A stretch of DNA of 64,000 nucleotides, from the NCBI GenBank assembly GCA_030425145.1, contig JAUHVK010000021.1, forward strand, positions 32,965 to 96,964, written 5' to 3'. Positions 1-8,690 of the stretch are shown here, one piece after another. This DNA is from Alphaproteobacteria bacterium (GTDB lineage: Bacteria; Pseudomonadota; Alphaproteobacteria; Rhodobacterales; Rhodobacteraceae). Numbering within the stretch: the stretch's first letter is position 1; each line of letters opens with the position of its first letter. The position numbers were made by a program, and so were the translations under genes. The notes below the pieces were generated by a model. It was not told the origin of the DNA and searched no databases. It was given only the letters and a program-made list of their open reading frames with translations.

Positions 1-267
1 GTCCACGGTTGAGCAATCGAGAAGCACCGCACCCTTGCGCATCGCAGGAATGACCTGTGCCGCCACCGCGCGCAGGATGTCGCCGTTGGGCAGCATGGTG
101 ATAACCACATCCGCACCCTCTGCGGCCAGTGCGGCGGTGCGTGCGTTGGACACGCCGTCCACCGTCACGGTCGCCATGTCGTATCCCGTCACATCATGGC
201 CGGCCTTCGCCAGGTTCCCTGCCATCGGCGCGCCCATATTGCCCAGTCCGATAAACCCGATTTTCAT
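1..267 (-). CDS. mmsB: 3-hydroxyisobutyrate dehydrogenase, N-terminal part (cut by window edge)
   Basis: NAD-dependent oxidation of 3-hydroxyisobutyrate to methylmalonate semialdehyde in valine catabolism, cytosolic. The 89 visible residues begin MKIGFIGLGNMGAPMAGNLA, the glycine-rich dinucleotide-binding start of the beta-hydroxyacid dehydrogenase family, and continue with a typical VVITMLPNG segment. The ATG (267-265) overlaps the TGA of the upstream hydrolase gene as ATGA, so the two are probably translationally coupled. The C-terminal catalytic domain lies outside the window. The neighbouring hydrolase and acyl-CoA dehydrogenase of the same pathway favour MmsB over other family members such as tartronate semialdehyde reductase. 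Confidence 0.88.
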   Translation of the reverse strand, partial: MKIGFIGLGNMGAPMAGNLAKAGHDVTGYDMATVTVDGVSNARTAALAAEGADVVITMLPNGDILRAVAAQVIPAMRKGAVLLDCSTVD

Positions 268-1313
268 GCCTCGCTCCTCCGTTCGAATGTCACGTTTTCG
301 CCCGTCACCGGACGCAGCATCGCTGCCACTTCCGCCTGGGGTACCCCGGTCAGATCATGCGACCATTTGGGTGATTTGTCTTTGTCGATGATCGCCGCGC
401 GGATACCTTCTATGAAGTCGCCATGCTCCATCGAACGCGAGGTGAACCGGTATTCGAGTTCCAGTGCGCGCCGGATGTCGCTCGGACCAGAGCGTAGCTG
501 CTTCAGCACCTCCAGCGTAAAGGCCATAGACAGCGGCGCATTCCGCGAGAGTTTGGTCAGCGCCTGTTTGGCGAAATCCCCCGTATCGGCTTCAAGCGCG
601 GTGACAATCTCGCCAAGTGTCTCTCCGGCAAACAGTATATCGATCTGTGCCCGATGTTCGGCGAGAGCAGCCTGTGGCGCATCTTGCGCGGCCTTGGTCA
701 AAGCGGAGACATTGCCGTGAGTGCAGAGAGCGACTTTGATGCCCTCCCACTGGCTTTCCGGCACATAGAGATCGGCAAAGCCGACAAAGATCGCGTCGCC
801 CGGACCCATTCGGTCGGCAGTCAGGCCGAGATAGTTACCGATGCGCCCGGGGGCATTTGCCAGAATAAACGACCCACCCACGTCGGGGATCAACCCGATG
901 CCGCATTCCGGCATGGCGATGCGGCTGCTGTCTCCGACAACGCGATGCGATCCATGACAGCCCACGCCGACGCCGCCGCCCATGGTGAAACCTTGCAGGA
1001 AACTGACCACGGGTTTGGGATATTCGGACAAGAGCGCGTTCATCCGGTACTCGTCGCGCCAGAAGCGTTGCCCATAGGCGTAATTGCCCGCCATGCCCGT
1101 GGCGTACATCTCGGCAATGTCACCGCCGGCGCAGAACGCCTTTTCGCCGACCGCGTCGATCAGCACGAGCTTCACGGTTGGATCATCGCGCCAATCCCAC
1201 AGGGCGTCCTCGATCGCCAGGCACATGTCGTAGGTCAGAGCATTCAACGCTTTCGGGCGGGTCAGCGTGATCCGTCCAGCGTGGCCATCTTTGCGAATGT
1301 CGATATCGGTCAT
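264..1313 (-). CDS. 3-hydroxyisobutyryl-CoA hydrolase (crotonase superfamily)
   Basis: Hydrolyses 3-hydroxyisobutyryl-CoA to free 3-hydroxyisobutyrate, the substrate of the next gene. About 349 residues, the usual size of the HIBCH branch and longer than plain enoyl-CoA hydratases (about 260). Visible hallmarks are FCAGGDI near residue 60 (oxyanion hole), the FTMGGGVGVGCHGSHR block, MPECGIGLIPDVGGS, and the HIBCH-like tail GDFIEGIRAAIIDKD...PKW. Start taken at the ATG at 1313; an ATG immediately before it (1316) is equally possible. It overlaps mmsB by 4 bp. A generic enoyl-CoA hydratase annotation would be less specific. Confidence 0.85.
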   Translation of the reverse strand: MTDIDIRKDGHAGRITLTRPKALNALTYDMCLAIEDALWDWRDDPTVKLVLIDAVGEKAFCAGGDIAEMYATGMAGNYAYGQRFWRDEYRMNALLSEYPKPVVSFLQGFTMGGGVGVGCHGSHRVVGDSSRIAMPECGIGLIPDVGGSFILANAPGRIGNYLGLTADRMGPGDAIFVGFADLYVPESQWEGIKVALCTHGNVSALTKAAQDAPQAALAEHRAQIDILFAGETLGEIVTALEADTGDFAKQALTKLSRNAPLSMAFTLEVLKQLRSGPSDIRRALELEYRFTSRSMEHGDFIEGIRAAIIDKDKSPKWSHDLTGVPQAEVAAMLRPVTGENVTFERRSEA

Positions 1314-1339
1314 CATTCTGTGCCTATCATGTGGGGGAA

Positions 1340-1400
1340 GGGGGCTCTGCCCCCTCGGCCCTGCGGGCCTCACCCCCGAGGTATTTTCAAAACAGAGAAG
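1340..1400 (+). repeat. Dispersed intergenic hairpin-plus-tail repeat, copy A
   Basis: Between the hydrolase and acyl-CoA dehydrogenase genes lies a GGGGGC/GCCCCC hairpin, a second small GC hairpin (ggccctgcgggcc), then a CACCCCCGAGGTATTTTC tail ending in AGAGAAG. Two further copies occur at 54038-54103 (same orientation) and 54220-54280 (opposite). I recall similar strings from other Rhodobacteraceae genomes, but could not check. Sitting between two co-directional genes, it may attenuate or process the transcript. Confidence 0.7.
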
Positions 1401-1412
1401 CCCGAAAGGTCT

Positions 1413-2552
1413 TCATTTGGCGAGCATCTGCCGCGCCACGATCAGGCGCATGATCTCGTTGGTGCCTTCGAGAATTTGATGCACGCGCAGATCGCGGACC
1501 AGCTTTTCGATGCCGTAATCGGCAAGATAACCATAGCCGCCATGCAGTTGCAGGCACTGGTCCACAACCTTGCTGCCTGTGTCTGTGACGAATTTCTTGG
1601 CCATCGCGCAGAACTTGGTCGCATCCGGTGCGCCGGTGTCGAGCTTCCACGCCGCTTGGCGGAGGAAGGTACGCGCGGCCTGCATTTCAATCTCCATGTC
1701 GGCCAGTCGGAATTGAAGGGCCTGGAACTGGTCGATGGATTTGCCGAAGGCTTTGCGCTCGGCCATATAGGCGAGCGTGGAGGTCAAACCGGTTTGCGCC
1801 GCACCCAGCGAGCAGGCCGCGATGTTGAGCCGCCCGCCATCGAGACCGGCCATCGCGTATTTGAAGCCCTGGCCTTCTTCGCCCAGCAGGTTTTCCGACG
1901 GGATCTTGCAATCATCGAACTGAACCTGACGTGTCGGTTGCGACCGCCAGCCCATCTTGTCTTCCAGCCCGCCGAAACTCAGGCCCGGGGTGCCATCCTC
2001 GATCAACACGGTCGACACGCCTTTGGGCCCATCCTCACCTGTGCGCACCATGGCGACGTAAAGGTCTGAATAGCCACCACCCGAGATGAACGCCTTGGTA
2101 CCGTTCAGCGTATAGCCCGCATTTGTCCGCTCCGCGCGCGTCTTCAGTGCGGCCGCGTCCGACCCGCTGCCCGGCTCGGTGAGGCAGTAGCTCAACACGG
2201 TTTCCATCGTCATCGCCTTGGGCAGCACGCGCGCTTTCATTTCGTCGCTGGCAAAAGCGTCGATCATCTTGGCGCACATGTTGTGAATTGAAAGGAACGC
2301 AGCGACCGACGGACAGGCCATCGACAGCGCTTCGAAAACAAGTGTCGCGTCCAACCGGCTGAGGCCGGACCCGCCACTTTCCTCGGAGACGTAGAGACCG
2401 GCAAAGCCCAATTCGCCCAGTTGCGGCCAAAGCTCTTTCGGGATTGTGCCCTGAGCTTCCCAGTCGCGGGCATAGGGCGCGATATGCTCCTGCCCAAAGG
2501 CATAGGCCATGTCGAAAATGGCGGTCTGTTCTTCCGTGAGGGCAAAATCCAT
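1413..2552 (-). CDS. Isobutyryl-CoA dehydrogenase (acyl-CoA dehydrogenase family)
   Basis: FAD enzyme oxidising isobutyryl-CoA to methacrylyl-CoA, an early step of valine degradation, with electrons passing to ETF. It has 379 residues, the normal family length. Visible are the N-terminal helical domain, the FAD-binding CLTEPGSGSDAAALKT block and the C-terminal LHGGYGYLADYGIEKLVRD and HQILEGTNEIMR motifs; the Glu of LEGTNE is the catalytic base position. A strong Shine-Dalgarno (GGGAGGAG) precedes ATG 2552. The neighbouring HIBCH and mmsB genes make isobutyryl-CoA the likely substrate; other short branched acyl-CoAs cannot be excluded. Confidence 0.85.
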   Translation of the reverse strand: MDFALTEEQTAIFDMAYAFGQEHIAPYARDWEAQGTIPKELWPQLGELGFAGLYVSEESGGSGLSRLDATLVFEALSMACPSVAAFLSIHNMCAKMIDAFASDEMKARVLPKAMTMETVLSYCLTEPGSGSDAAALKTRAERTNAGYTLNGTKAFISGGGYSDLYVAMVRTGEDGPKGVSTVLIEDGTPGLSFGGLEDKMGWRSQPTRQVQFDDCKIPSENLLGEEGQGFKYAMAGLDGGRLNIAACSLGAAQTGLTSTLAYMAERKAFGKSIDQFQALQFRLADMEIEMQAARTFLRQAAWKLDTGAPDATKFCAMAKKFVTDTGSKVVDQCLQLHGGYGYLADYGIEKLVRDLRVHQILEGTNEIMRLIVARQMLAK

Positions 2553-2579
2553 CGCGCTGCTCCTCCCCTTGGCTGCGAG

Positions 2580-2599
2580 AATTGAACGTTCGTTTAATT
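2580..2599. promoter_or_regulatory. Inverted repeat upstream of the isobutyryl-CoA dehydrogenase gene
   Basis: AATTGAACG-TT-CGTTTAATT: two 9-nt arms matching at 8 of 9 positions around a TT centre, 28 bp upstream of the ATG. The AACG..CGTT core resembles operators of TetR-type regulators of acyl-CoA metabolism. No regulator of that type is seen nearby, so the assignment is inference. Confidence 0.45.
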
Positions 2600-2628
2600 G
2601 CCAACTGTTTCAGGACTTTTGCAAAAGG

Positions 2629-3756
2629 TCAAAGCCCCTCGTGGAACGCCTCGACCAGATGGCTCACCGCCGCGTGCATCTGGGCGTCCTGGTCTTTGCC
2701 AGCAGCTTTCGCTTCAGCGACAACAGCACGTTGCCGGCTGGTGGCATTGCCTTCCGCGACAATGTCGCGCGCATGTTCCAACTCGGGGACACAGCGCAGG
2801 ATGCCGGCGTCCTCTTCGACCAATGAGATCAGCTCCTCGGTCAGTTCTGCCATCGGGACGATGATGCCCCGGCCAAAATCGATCAGCCCGTCGGTGACGC
2901 CGTAACGCTGCGCGCGCCAGCGGTTTTCGCGGATCAGGAACGGATCATACCGCCGCCAGCGCTGGTTGCGTACTCGCAACCGCCAGAGCATCCGCATCAG
3001 GCATTGGTTGATGGCTGCAAGGGTCAGCGTGTCCTCAAGCCGCGGTTGCACATCCATGATGCGCGTCTCCAGCGTCGGGAAGGCATGTGACGGGCGCAGG
3101 TCCCACCAGATTTTCGAACTGTCCTCGATCACCCCCAGATCGACCAGCACCTGCACCGAGCGTTCGTATTCCGACCAATTGTCAAAGGTCGGCGGCAAAC
3201 CGGTGCGAGGGAGGTTGTCGAACACCGATATGCGGTAGGACGCCAGCCCGGTATCTTCGCCCTGCCAGAAGGGCGAGGATGTGGACATCGCCAGCAGATG
3301 CGGCAGGAAATACGCCATCTGCCCCATCAGATCGGCGCGCAGCGCATCGTCGTTCAGCCCAACATGCACATGCATCCCGCAGATCAGCATCCGGCGGACC
3401 ACGCCGCCCAAGGCGTCCTGCAAATCATTATAGCGGTCCTTGTTGGTGTGGTGCTGGTTCTTCCAGTCCCCAAACGGGTGGCAGGACGCGGCTATCGGCG
3501 CAAGGTTGTAGGCTTTGGCGCATCGCGCCACGGTGCTGCGCAAACGCTTGAGGTCTTCGCGGGCTTCACTGATGTCGGCACAGACCTTGGTGCCAATCTC
3601 AATCTGGCATTGCAGGAATTCCGGGCTGACCTGTTTTTCAAGCTCGGCCGCGCACGCCTCCATCAAACCATCCGGGGCTTTCGCCAGGGCCATGCTGTCC
3701 AGATCGACCAGCAGGTATTCCTCTTCGATCCCGATGCTGAATGGCGGCTCCTGCAT
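2629..3756 (-). CDS. Glutamate-cysteine ligase-like carboxylate-amine ligase (YbdK family)
   Basis: ATP-dependent ligase of the GCS2 family, which joins a carboxylate to an amine; the physiological substrate of most YbdK-type members is unknown. It has 375 residues, normal for the family, and begins [13 protein letters not shown], the family N-terminal signature. [20 protein letters not shown] and [12 protein letters not shown] are characteristic metal/ATP-site segments. It reads in the direction of the valine genes but is separated from them by about 75 bp containing an inverted repeat, so it is probably a separate unit. Whether it makes gamma-glutamylcysteine here cannot be told. Confidence 0.85.
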   Translation of the reverse strand: MQEPPFSIGIEEEYLLVDLDSMALAKAPDGLMEACAAELEKQVSPEFLQCQIEIGTKVCADISEAREDLKRLRSTVARCAKAYNLAPIAASCHPFGDWKNQHHTNKDRYNDLQDALGGVVRRMLICGMHVHVGLNDDALRADLMGQMAYFLPHLLAMSTSSPFWQGEDTGLASYRISVFDNLPRTGLPPTFDNWSEYERSVQVLVDLGVIEDSSKIWWDLRPSHAFPTLETRIMDVQPRLEDTLTLAAINQCLMRMLWRLRVRNQRWRRYDPFLIRENRWRAQRYGVTDGLIDFGRGIIVPMAELTEELISLVEEDAGILRCVPELEHARDIVAEGNATSRQRAVVAEAKAAGKDQDAQMHAAVSHLVEAFHEGL

Positions 3757-3924
3757 GGCGTGTCTCCCGGTTTGACGTGTTCAAGATGACCGCTCGATCC
3801 GCAAAAGGCAAAACCTGTTGCTGCGTCATTCTGATCTACCGAAAACCCTGTTGTTCAAAAAAGAGTCAGCATTTTCAGAAATCCGGGTAATCTCCTTGGC
3901 GTTATTGACGACAAGGATTTTGAA

Positions 3925-4602
3925 ATGCCAACCATTTCCGACTACGCCCTCATGTCCAGCGGCGCCTACGATGCCAATCCCTCAGTCCCACGCTGGACGG
4001 CCGCAACGCCTATGTACGAGCCGAATTCCGGTCTGCGCTCGGTGATCTACACTGACGGGTCGGTCTTCGTCGTGGCATTCCGGGGCACCGACAATGCGTC
4101 GGATCTGGTTGAGGATGCGCAACTGACCCTTGGCATGAATACGGCCATGTATCCGATCGGTGAGGCGATTGCTGCTGGTGCGCAGAAGCACGGACCGGTT
4201 TACGTCACCGGCCATTCCCTAGGCGGCGCGGTGGCACAGGTGGTCGGATCGCGTATGGGCTTGCCCTTTGTGACCTTCAACGCGCCCGGCGTGGCGATTT
4301 TTGCCTCGCGCAACATGTGGCAGGCCAATCCGCTTGCAGTCCAGACCCGCGCAGCTGGCGCTGTGGCCAGTGCCATCTTCAACCCGCGTCAGGCGCTGCG
4401 CGACATGCAATCGACCTTCAGCATTGCCAACGGCAAGAATTACCGGCTCAGCACAGATGTCGTCAGCAATACGGGGATCCATTATGGTGACGTCATTACT
4501 CTGCCTGCTGGAACGGCAAACCCGCTGACAGCCCATGGCATTGCAACGATGATCGGGGTCCTTGGCAGCGTGTCGTCCGGAAATATCAGCTTTCCGGCCT
4601 GA
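3925..4602 (+). CDS. Lipase class 3 family protein
   Basis: Alpha/beta-hydrolase of 225 residues resembling fungal-type class 3 lipases. Near residue 52 it has VVAFRGTDNASDLVEDA, the FRGT oxyanion segment, and near residue 95 VTGHSLGGAVAQVVGSR, the GxSxG nucleophile elbow (GHSLG). A downstream IHYGDVITL segment could supply the histidine. There is no signal peptide or transmembrane segment, so it is either cytoplasmic or exported without a Sec signal. A purine-rich AAGGA stretch precedes the ATG. It converges on the next gene with a 4-bp gap. Substrate not predictable. Confidence 0.75.
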   Translation: MPTISDYALMSSGAYDANPSVPRWTAATPMYEPNSGLRSVIYTDGSVFVVAFRGTDNASDLVEDAQLTLGMNTAMYPIGEAIAAGAQKHGPVYVTGHSLGGAVAQVVGSRMGLPFVTFNAPGVAIFASRNMWQANPLAVQTRAAGAVASAIFNPRQALRDMQSTFSIANGKNYRLSTDVVSNTGIHYGDVITLPAGTANPLTAHGIATMIGVLGSVSSGNISFPA

Positions 4603-4606
4603 AGGC

Positions 4607-5038
4607 TCAGGACGTCTTTCGTAGCGCCGCATCCAGCATTGCGTCGATGCGATCAAACCGAAGCCCTAGCGCTGACAGCGCGGCCTCTTCCGTCTCTTGC
4701 ACGATGGCGATCACCCCTTGGCTGGCAGACCAGCCGTTCTTTGCCAGAGCAGCGGCTTTCAGAGAGATCGGCGTGTAGGCGAAGTAAACCATCAGGGTTT
4801 CTGCCTCGCGCATAGCGAGTTCGGCCCCTTTGGAGGCCTGCAACTCCATCACGCGGACGAAATCGCGCTCCATGTCGGTGATCCGGCTCAGGTCGATCAG
4901 ATGCCGCTGACCAGACCGCGCGTCGGGATGGCGCGCATAGTCGCCGAATGCTTTCAGGCTATCCTCGACCAGCATCAGACCGCTGTACCGGACATAGACA
5001 AGGTTTTCGTCAGGCAGGATGTGGAAACTGGCAGGCAT
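4607..5038 (-). CDS. Conserved hypothetical protein, tandem paralogue 1 of 2
   Basis: 143 residues starting MPASFHILPDENLVYVRYSG. The protein shares length and layout with its upstream neighbour at 5124-5555: NLVYVxYxGxM near the N-terminus, RHL(I/V)DL near residue 45, a ME LQA segment, (L/F)MVY(F/Y)A.TPI, KNGW and a C-terminal ALGL motif. The alternating beta/alpha pattern with an early LVYV strand resembles small STAS/SpoIIAA-like proteins, but this is only a fold guess. Start chosen at ATG 5038 because it aligns with the paralogue start; the longer upstream extension is not conserved. Function unknown. Confidence 0.7.
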   Translation of the reverse strand: MPASFHILPDENLVYVRYSGLMLVEDSLKAFGDYARHPDARSGQRHLIDLSRITDMERDFVRVMELQASKGAELAMREAETLMVYFAYTPISLKAAALAKNGWSASQGVIAIVQETEEAALSALGLRFDRIDAMLDAALRKTS

Positions 5039-5123
5039 GGGCACTCGATTAGGGCAGGGACGTGGACAGCCCGAACTTTGTCCTTGAAATCGCCCATACA
5101 ATCAATGCCACAATGGCCGCATC

Positions 5124-5555
5124 TCAGACGCTTTGAGCATCTACCTTGTCCATCATGCCAGCAATGGTTTCATAGGGCAGCCCCAGCGCATGCAACGCGT
5201 GTTCCTCGTCTTCAAGGACAATAGCCACAACGCCACTTTCCGGCGTCCAACCGTTCTTGCCCAAACTGGCCGCATGGAGCCCGATTGGCGTCGTCGCGTA
5301 ATAGACCATGAAGGTTTCGATGCCATGCCCAGCCATCGTTTCGACCTTCTTGGCCTGAAGCTCCATGAACTTGGCATAGTCGCGGTCGAGGTCCGTCAAT
5401 TCCGTCAGATCGACCAGATGACGCAATCCCGGTCCGGCAAACGGGTGTTTAGAGAATTCGGTCAGTGCTGCCGCAGTTTCGCTCACCTTCATCGGTCCGG
5501 TGTACTTGACATAGACAAGGTTGTGCTCAGCAATGATCTGGACGCTAACCGGCAC
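5124..5555 (-). CDS. Conserved hypothetical protein, tandem paralogue 2 of 2
   Basis: 143 residues starting MPVSVQIIAEHNLVYVKYTG, exactly the same length as the downstream paralogue at 4607-5038 and clearly homologous through its whole length (LRHLVDLTELTDLDRDY versus QRHLIDLSRITDMERDF). The two genes are 85 bp apart in the same direction and are probably a diverged tandem duplication. No enzyme motif, signal peptide or membrane segment is visible. A STAS-like fold is possible. A terminator for the upstream mmsA lies just before it, so this pair probably has its own promoter. Confidence 0.72.
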   Translation of the reverse strand: MPVSVQIIAEHNLVYVKYTGPMKVSETAAALTEFSKHPFAGPGLRHLVDLTELTDLDRDYAKFMELQAKKVETMAGHGIETFMVYYATTPIGLHAASLGKNGWTPESGVVAIVLEDEEHALHALGLPYETIAGMMDKVDAQSV

Positions 5556-5569
5556 TGGACCTCACATGA

Positions 5570-5597
5570 AAAAAGGGCGGAACGTGCCGCCCTTTTT
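5570..5597 (-). terminator. Rho-independent terminator of mmsA
   Basis: 11-bp stem AAAAAGGGCGG / CCGCCCTTTTT with a 6-nt loop, 21 bp past the mmsA stop on the minus strand. The A/T-rich base of the stem supplies the terminal U-run. Confidence 0.8.
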
Positions 5598-5617
5598 GCT
5601 TGCTTGGATCAAAAAAA

Positions 5618-7117
5618 TCAATCCATGGCCCTAAAGTTGAACTCGCCACCCTCTTTGATCCCCGACGGCCAGCGCGACGTGACTGTCTTGGTGCGGGTGT
5701 AGAACTTGAAGGCGTCCGGGCCGTGCTGGTTCAGATCGCCGAAGACCGATTTCTTCCAGCCGCCGAACGTGTGGTAGGCCAGCGGCACCGGGATCGGAAC
5801 GTTGATGCCCACCATGCCGATATTGATCCGGTTGGCAAAGTCGCGCGCCGCATCACCATCGCGGGTGAAGATCGCGGTACCGTTGCCATATTCGTGGTCA
5901 ATCGCGAGCTGGATGGCTTCCTCGTAAGAGCCCGCGCGCACAGTCGACAGAACCGGGCCGAAGATCTCTTTCTTGTAGATGTCCATGTCCGGTGTGACGC
6001 GGTCAAAAAGATGTGGACCAACAAAGAACCCGTCTTCATAGCCTTGAAGGCTGAAGTCACGGCCATCGACCACAAGCTCGGCACCCTGATCGACACCCGA
6101 CTGGATCAGACCAAGGATGTTCTGCTTGGCGGCTGCGGTCACGACCGGGCCGTAATCCACGTCATTGCCGGCGGTGTAAGGTCCGACCTTCAGCTTCTCG
6201 ATGCGAGGCACCAGCTTTTCGATCAGGCGGTCGGCAGTTTCATCACCCACCGGAACAGCAACCGAGATCGCCATGCAGCGTTCACCAGCGGCACCGTAGC
6301 CCGCACCGATCAGCGCGTCGGCAGCCTGATCCATGTCGGCGTCCGGCATGATGATCATGTGGTTCTTGGCACCACCGAAACACTGCACGCGCTTGCCGTT
6401 GGCACAGCCTGTTCCGTAAATGTATTCCGCAATCGGGGTCGAGCCGACAAAGCCGATGCTCTGGACCACCGGATGATGCAGCAGCGCGTCCACGGCTTCC
6501 TTATCGCCGTTCACGACCTGCAGGACACCCTTCGGCAATCCGGCTTCTTCCATAAGTTCCGCCAGCATCAGCGGCACCGACGGATCACGCTCGGACGGCT
6601 TGAGGATGAACGAGTTGCCGCAGGCGAGGGCCGGGGCAAACATCCACATCGGGATCATGGCTGGGAAGTTGAACGGGGTGATGCCCGCTGTCACGCCCAG
6701 CGGCTGCTTCATCGAATACATGTCGATGCCCGGACCGGCGCTGTCGGTGTATTCACCCTTGAGCAGTTCCGGCGCGCCGATGCAGTACTCAACCACTTCC
6801 AGACCGCGCTGTACGTCGCCCTTGGCGTCGGGGAGCGTCTTGCCGTGCTCGCTGCTCAGCGCCTCGGCCAGCTTGTCCATGTCGCGGTTCAGCAGGCCGA
6901 CAAAAGCCATCATCACGCGTGCGCGACGCTGCGGGTTGGTGGCCGCCCATGCGGGCTGGGCCTTGGCCGCGATTTCGACCGCCTTGGCAACCTCGTCGGT
7001 CGAGGCCAGCGGGACCTTCGCCTGCACTTCGCCTGTTGCGGGGTTATAGACGTCTGCGAAACGTCCGGACGTGCCTTTGACGTGTTCGCCGCCGATGTAA
7101 TGGGTCAACTCTTGCAT
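5618..7117 (-). CDS. mmsA: Methylmalonate-semialdehyde dehydrogenase (CoA-acylating)
   Basis: Converts methylmalonate semialdehyde with CoA and NAD to propionyl-CoA and CO2, the last dedicated step of valine catabolism; also acts on malonate semialdehyde. It has 499 residues, the usual length. MmsA-type features include FNFPAMIPMWMFAPALACGN, GSTPIAEYIY and the active-site cysteine in GAAGERCMAISVAV. ATG 7117 follows a strong AGGAGG; an upstream in-frame ATG at 7171 lacks support. A LysR gene is transcribed divergently, with the 101-bp gap carrying repeated operator-like sequences. It completes the mmsB-hydrolase-dehydrogenase pathway 3 kb away. Confidence 0.93.
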   Translation of the reverse strand: MQELTHYIGGEHVKGTSGRFADVYNPATGEVQAKVPLASTDEVAKAVEIAAKAQPAWAATNPQRRARVMMAFVGLLNRDMDKLAEALSSEHGKTLPDAKGDVQRGLEVVEYCIGAPELLKGEYTDSAGPGIDMYSMKQPLGVTAGITPFNFPAMIPMWMFAPALACGNSFILKPSERDPSVPLMLAELMEEAGLPKGVLQVVNGDKEAVDALLHHPVVQSIGFVGSTPIAEYIYGTGCANGKRVQCFGGAKNHMIIMPDADMDQAADALIGAGYGAAGERCMAISVAVPVGDETADRLIEKLVPRIEKLKVGPYTAGNDVDYGPVVTAAAKQNILGLIQSGVDQGAELVVDGRDFSLQGYEDGFFVGPHLFDRVTPDMDIYKKEIFGPVLSTVRAGSYEEAIQLAIDHEYGNGTAIFTRDGDAARDFANRINIGMVGINVPIPVPLAYHTFGGWKKSVFGDLNQHGPDAFKFYTRTKTVTSRWPSGIKEGGEFNFRAMD

Positions 7118-7152
7118 GGAATCCTCCTCGTCTGGTTGGCGACATCTTAGTC

Positions 7153-7206
7153 TTGCAAAAATGCCGATCAAAGAGGCAATATCCCAAATGGGTTTTGCAA
7201 AAATGC
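7153..7206. promoter_or_regulatory. Paired direct repeats between mmsA and the LysR gene
   Basis: TTGCAAAAATGC occurs twice, at 7153-7164 and 7195-7206, exactly 42 bp apart (about four helical turns), between divergent mmsA and lysR starts. The spacing places both copies on one face of the DNA, as expected for a tetrameric LysR-type regulator. The proximal copy lies just before the GTG start of the LysR gene, which would suit autorepression. Confidence 0.5.
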
Positions 7207-7218
7207 AAAGGTTTGGAT

Positions 7219-8121
7219 GTGCAAAGCTGGGATGACCTGCGTATTTTCCTGTCCGTCGCGCGTCATGACACTCTGTCCGGCGCGGGCAGGGCGCTGCGCA
7301 TGGATCCGGCGACCGTGGGTCGCCGGGTGGCTCGGTTGGAAGAATCGCTGGGTCAGGCGCTGTTTATCAAGGCACCGCAGGGCTACACGCTGACCGAAGC
7401 GGGCACACGGCTGACCGAACACGCAGAGCGCGCCGAACAGGCAATGCAGGGCGCGCAATCCGTTCTGACTGGCGAAGCGGGAACCCTGACCGGACAGATC
7501 CGGATAGGCGCACCGGATGGCTGCGCGAATTTCGTTCTGCCGCGTGTGTTTGCCGATCTGTCCAAAGCGAACCCGGATCTTGACCTTCAAATCGTCGCCT
7601 TGCCGCGCGTGGTGAACCTGTCTCGGCGCGAGGCGGATATGGCGATCACCGTCAGCCCACCCACCGCGTCGCGCCTATCTTATCAGCGCATCACCGACTA
7701 CAAGCTGCATCTTGCTGCCAGCGAAACCTACCTGTCCTCACGCCCGCCGCTCACCACCGTCGCGGATCTGCGGGACCACCGGATCGTCGGCTACATCCCC
7801 GATATGATCTTCGACAAGGAATTGGACTATCTCAGCGACCTCGGTCTCGACCGCGTTGCGCTGGCGTCGAACTCAGCGTCGGTTCAAGTGCAACTGCTGC
7901 GCCAGCATGGCGGGATCGGCATCGCACATGATTTTGCGCTGCCCTTCGCCCCCGGCGTTCAGCGCGTATTGACGCAGGATTTGTCCTTCACGCGCAGTTT
8001 TTATCTGGTGCGCCACGCCGAAGATCGCCGCCTTGACCGCATCACCCGTTTCGCTACCGCGCTGGCCAATGGTGTGCGCAATGAAGTCGCGCGACTGGAG
8101 ACACTACTTTCAGGTACTTGA
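7219..8121 (+). CDS. LysR-family transcriptional regulator
   Basis: About 300 residues. The N-terminal winged helix-turn-helix reads WDDLRIFLSVARHDTLSGAGRAL...ATVGRRVARLEESLG, followed by an effector-binding domain with two alpha/beta lobes. Start taken at GTG 7219, preceded by AAAGG at 7-bp spacing, because family members normally begin a few residues before WDDLRIF; the longer TTG-started frame would run through the operator repeats. Divergence from mmsA suggests control of valine catabolism, probably in response to a pathway intermediate, but the effector is unknown. Confidence 0.85.
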   Translation: MQSWDDLRIFLSVARHDTLSGAGRALRMDPATVGRRVARLEESLGQALFIKAPQGYTLTEAGTRLTEHAERAEQAMQGAQSVLTGEAGTLTGQIRIGAPDGCANFVLPRVFADLSKANPDLDLQIVALPRVVNLSRREADMAITVSPPTASRLSYQRITDYKLHLAASETYLSSRPPLTTVADLRDHRIVGYIPDMIFDKELDYLSDLGLDRVALASNSASVQVQLLRQHGGIGIAHDFALPFAPGVQRVLTQDLSFTRSFYLVRHAEDRRLDRITRFATALANGVRNEVARLETLLSGT

Positions 8122-8175
8122 CAGAACACGGGCCTGCGAGGACGCTGAAAGGGCACAGGGACCGGAGGACAGACC

Positions 8176-8610
8176 ATGCAAGTTCATCAGATTCTCAAAA
8201 GCAAAGCCACCGATGCTGTTGTCACCGTAAGTTCCGGTACCACGATTTCGGATGTGGCAAAGATCCTCGCGGAAAAACGCATCGGGACCGTGGTTGTGTC
8301 GAATGATGGCAAGAAGGCTCTGGGCATCCTGTCCGAGCGCGACATCGTGCGCGAGCTGGCCAATCGCGGTGCAGGCTGCCTTTCGGATACGGTTGATACC
8401 TACATGACGTCGAAACTGGTGACATGCGGTCGCAACGATGACGCCGACCATGTTCTCAGCCAAATGACCGAAGGCCGTTTCCGCCACATGCCCGTGGTCG
8501 AAGACGGCGATCTCGTGGGCCTCATCACAATTGGCGACGTGGTCAAGGCCCGGTTGACCGAACTGGCGATGGAGCGGAACGCTCTGGAAGGGATGATTAT
8601 GGGGCACTAA
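8176..8610 (+). CDS. CBS-domain pair protein
   Basis: 144 residues made almost entirely of two CBS motifs (about 8-62 and 73-130), each with the (I/V)G(T/I)VVV..DG...GI(L/I)SERD(I/V) or PVVEDGDLVGLITIGDVVK pattern. Stand-alone CBS pairs bind adenine nucleotides or S-adenosyl ligands and act as energy sensors. A GGAGG lies close before the ATG. No partner domain is fused. The next gene, coaD, makes a CoA precursor from ATP, but a functional link is not shown. Confidence 0.88.
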   Translation: MQVHQILKSKATDAVVTVSSGTTISDVAKILAEKRIGTVVVSNDGKKALGILSERDIVRELANRGAGCLSDTVDTYMTSKLVTCGRNDDADHVLSQMTEGRFRHMPVVEDGDLVGLITIGDVVKARLTELAMERNALEGMIMGH

Positions 8611-8690
8611 GCGCCGGTCGGACTTCGACTTGCACTCCGGTCCGCTTTGATGCCAGACATGCGCAACTGACGACTTACCGGAGACTGCCC

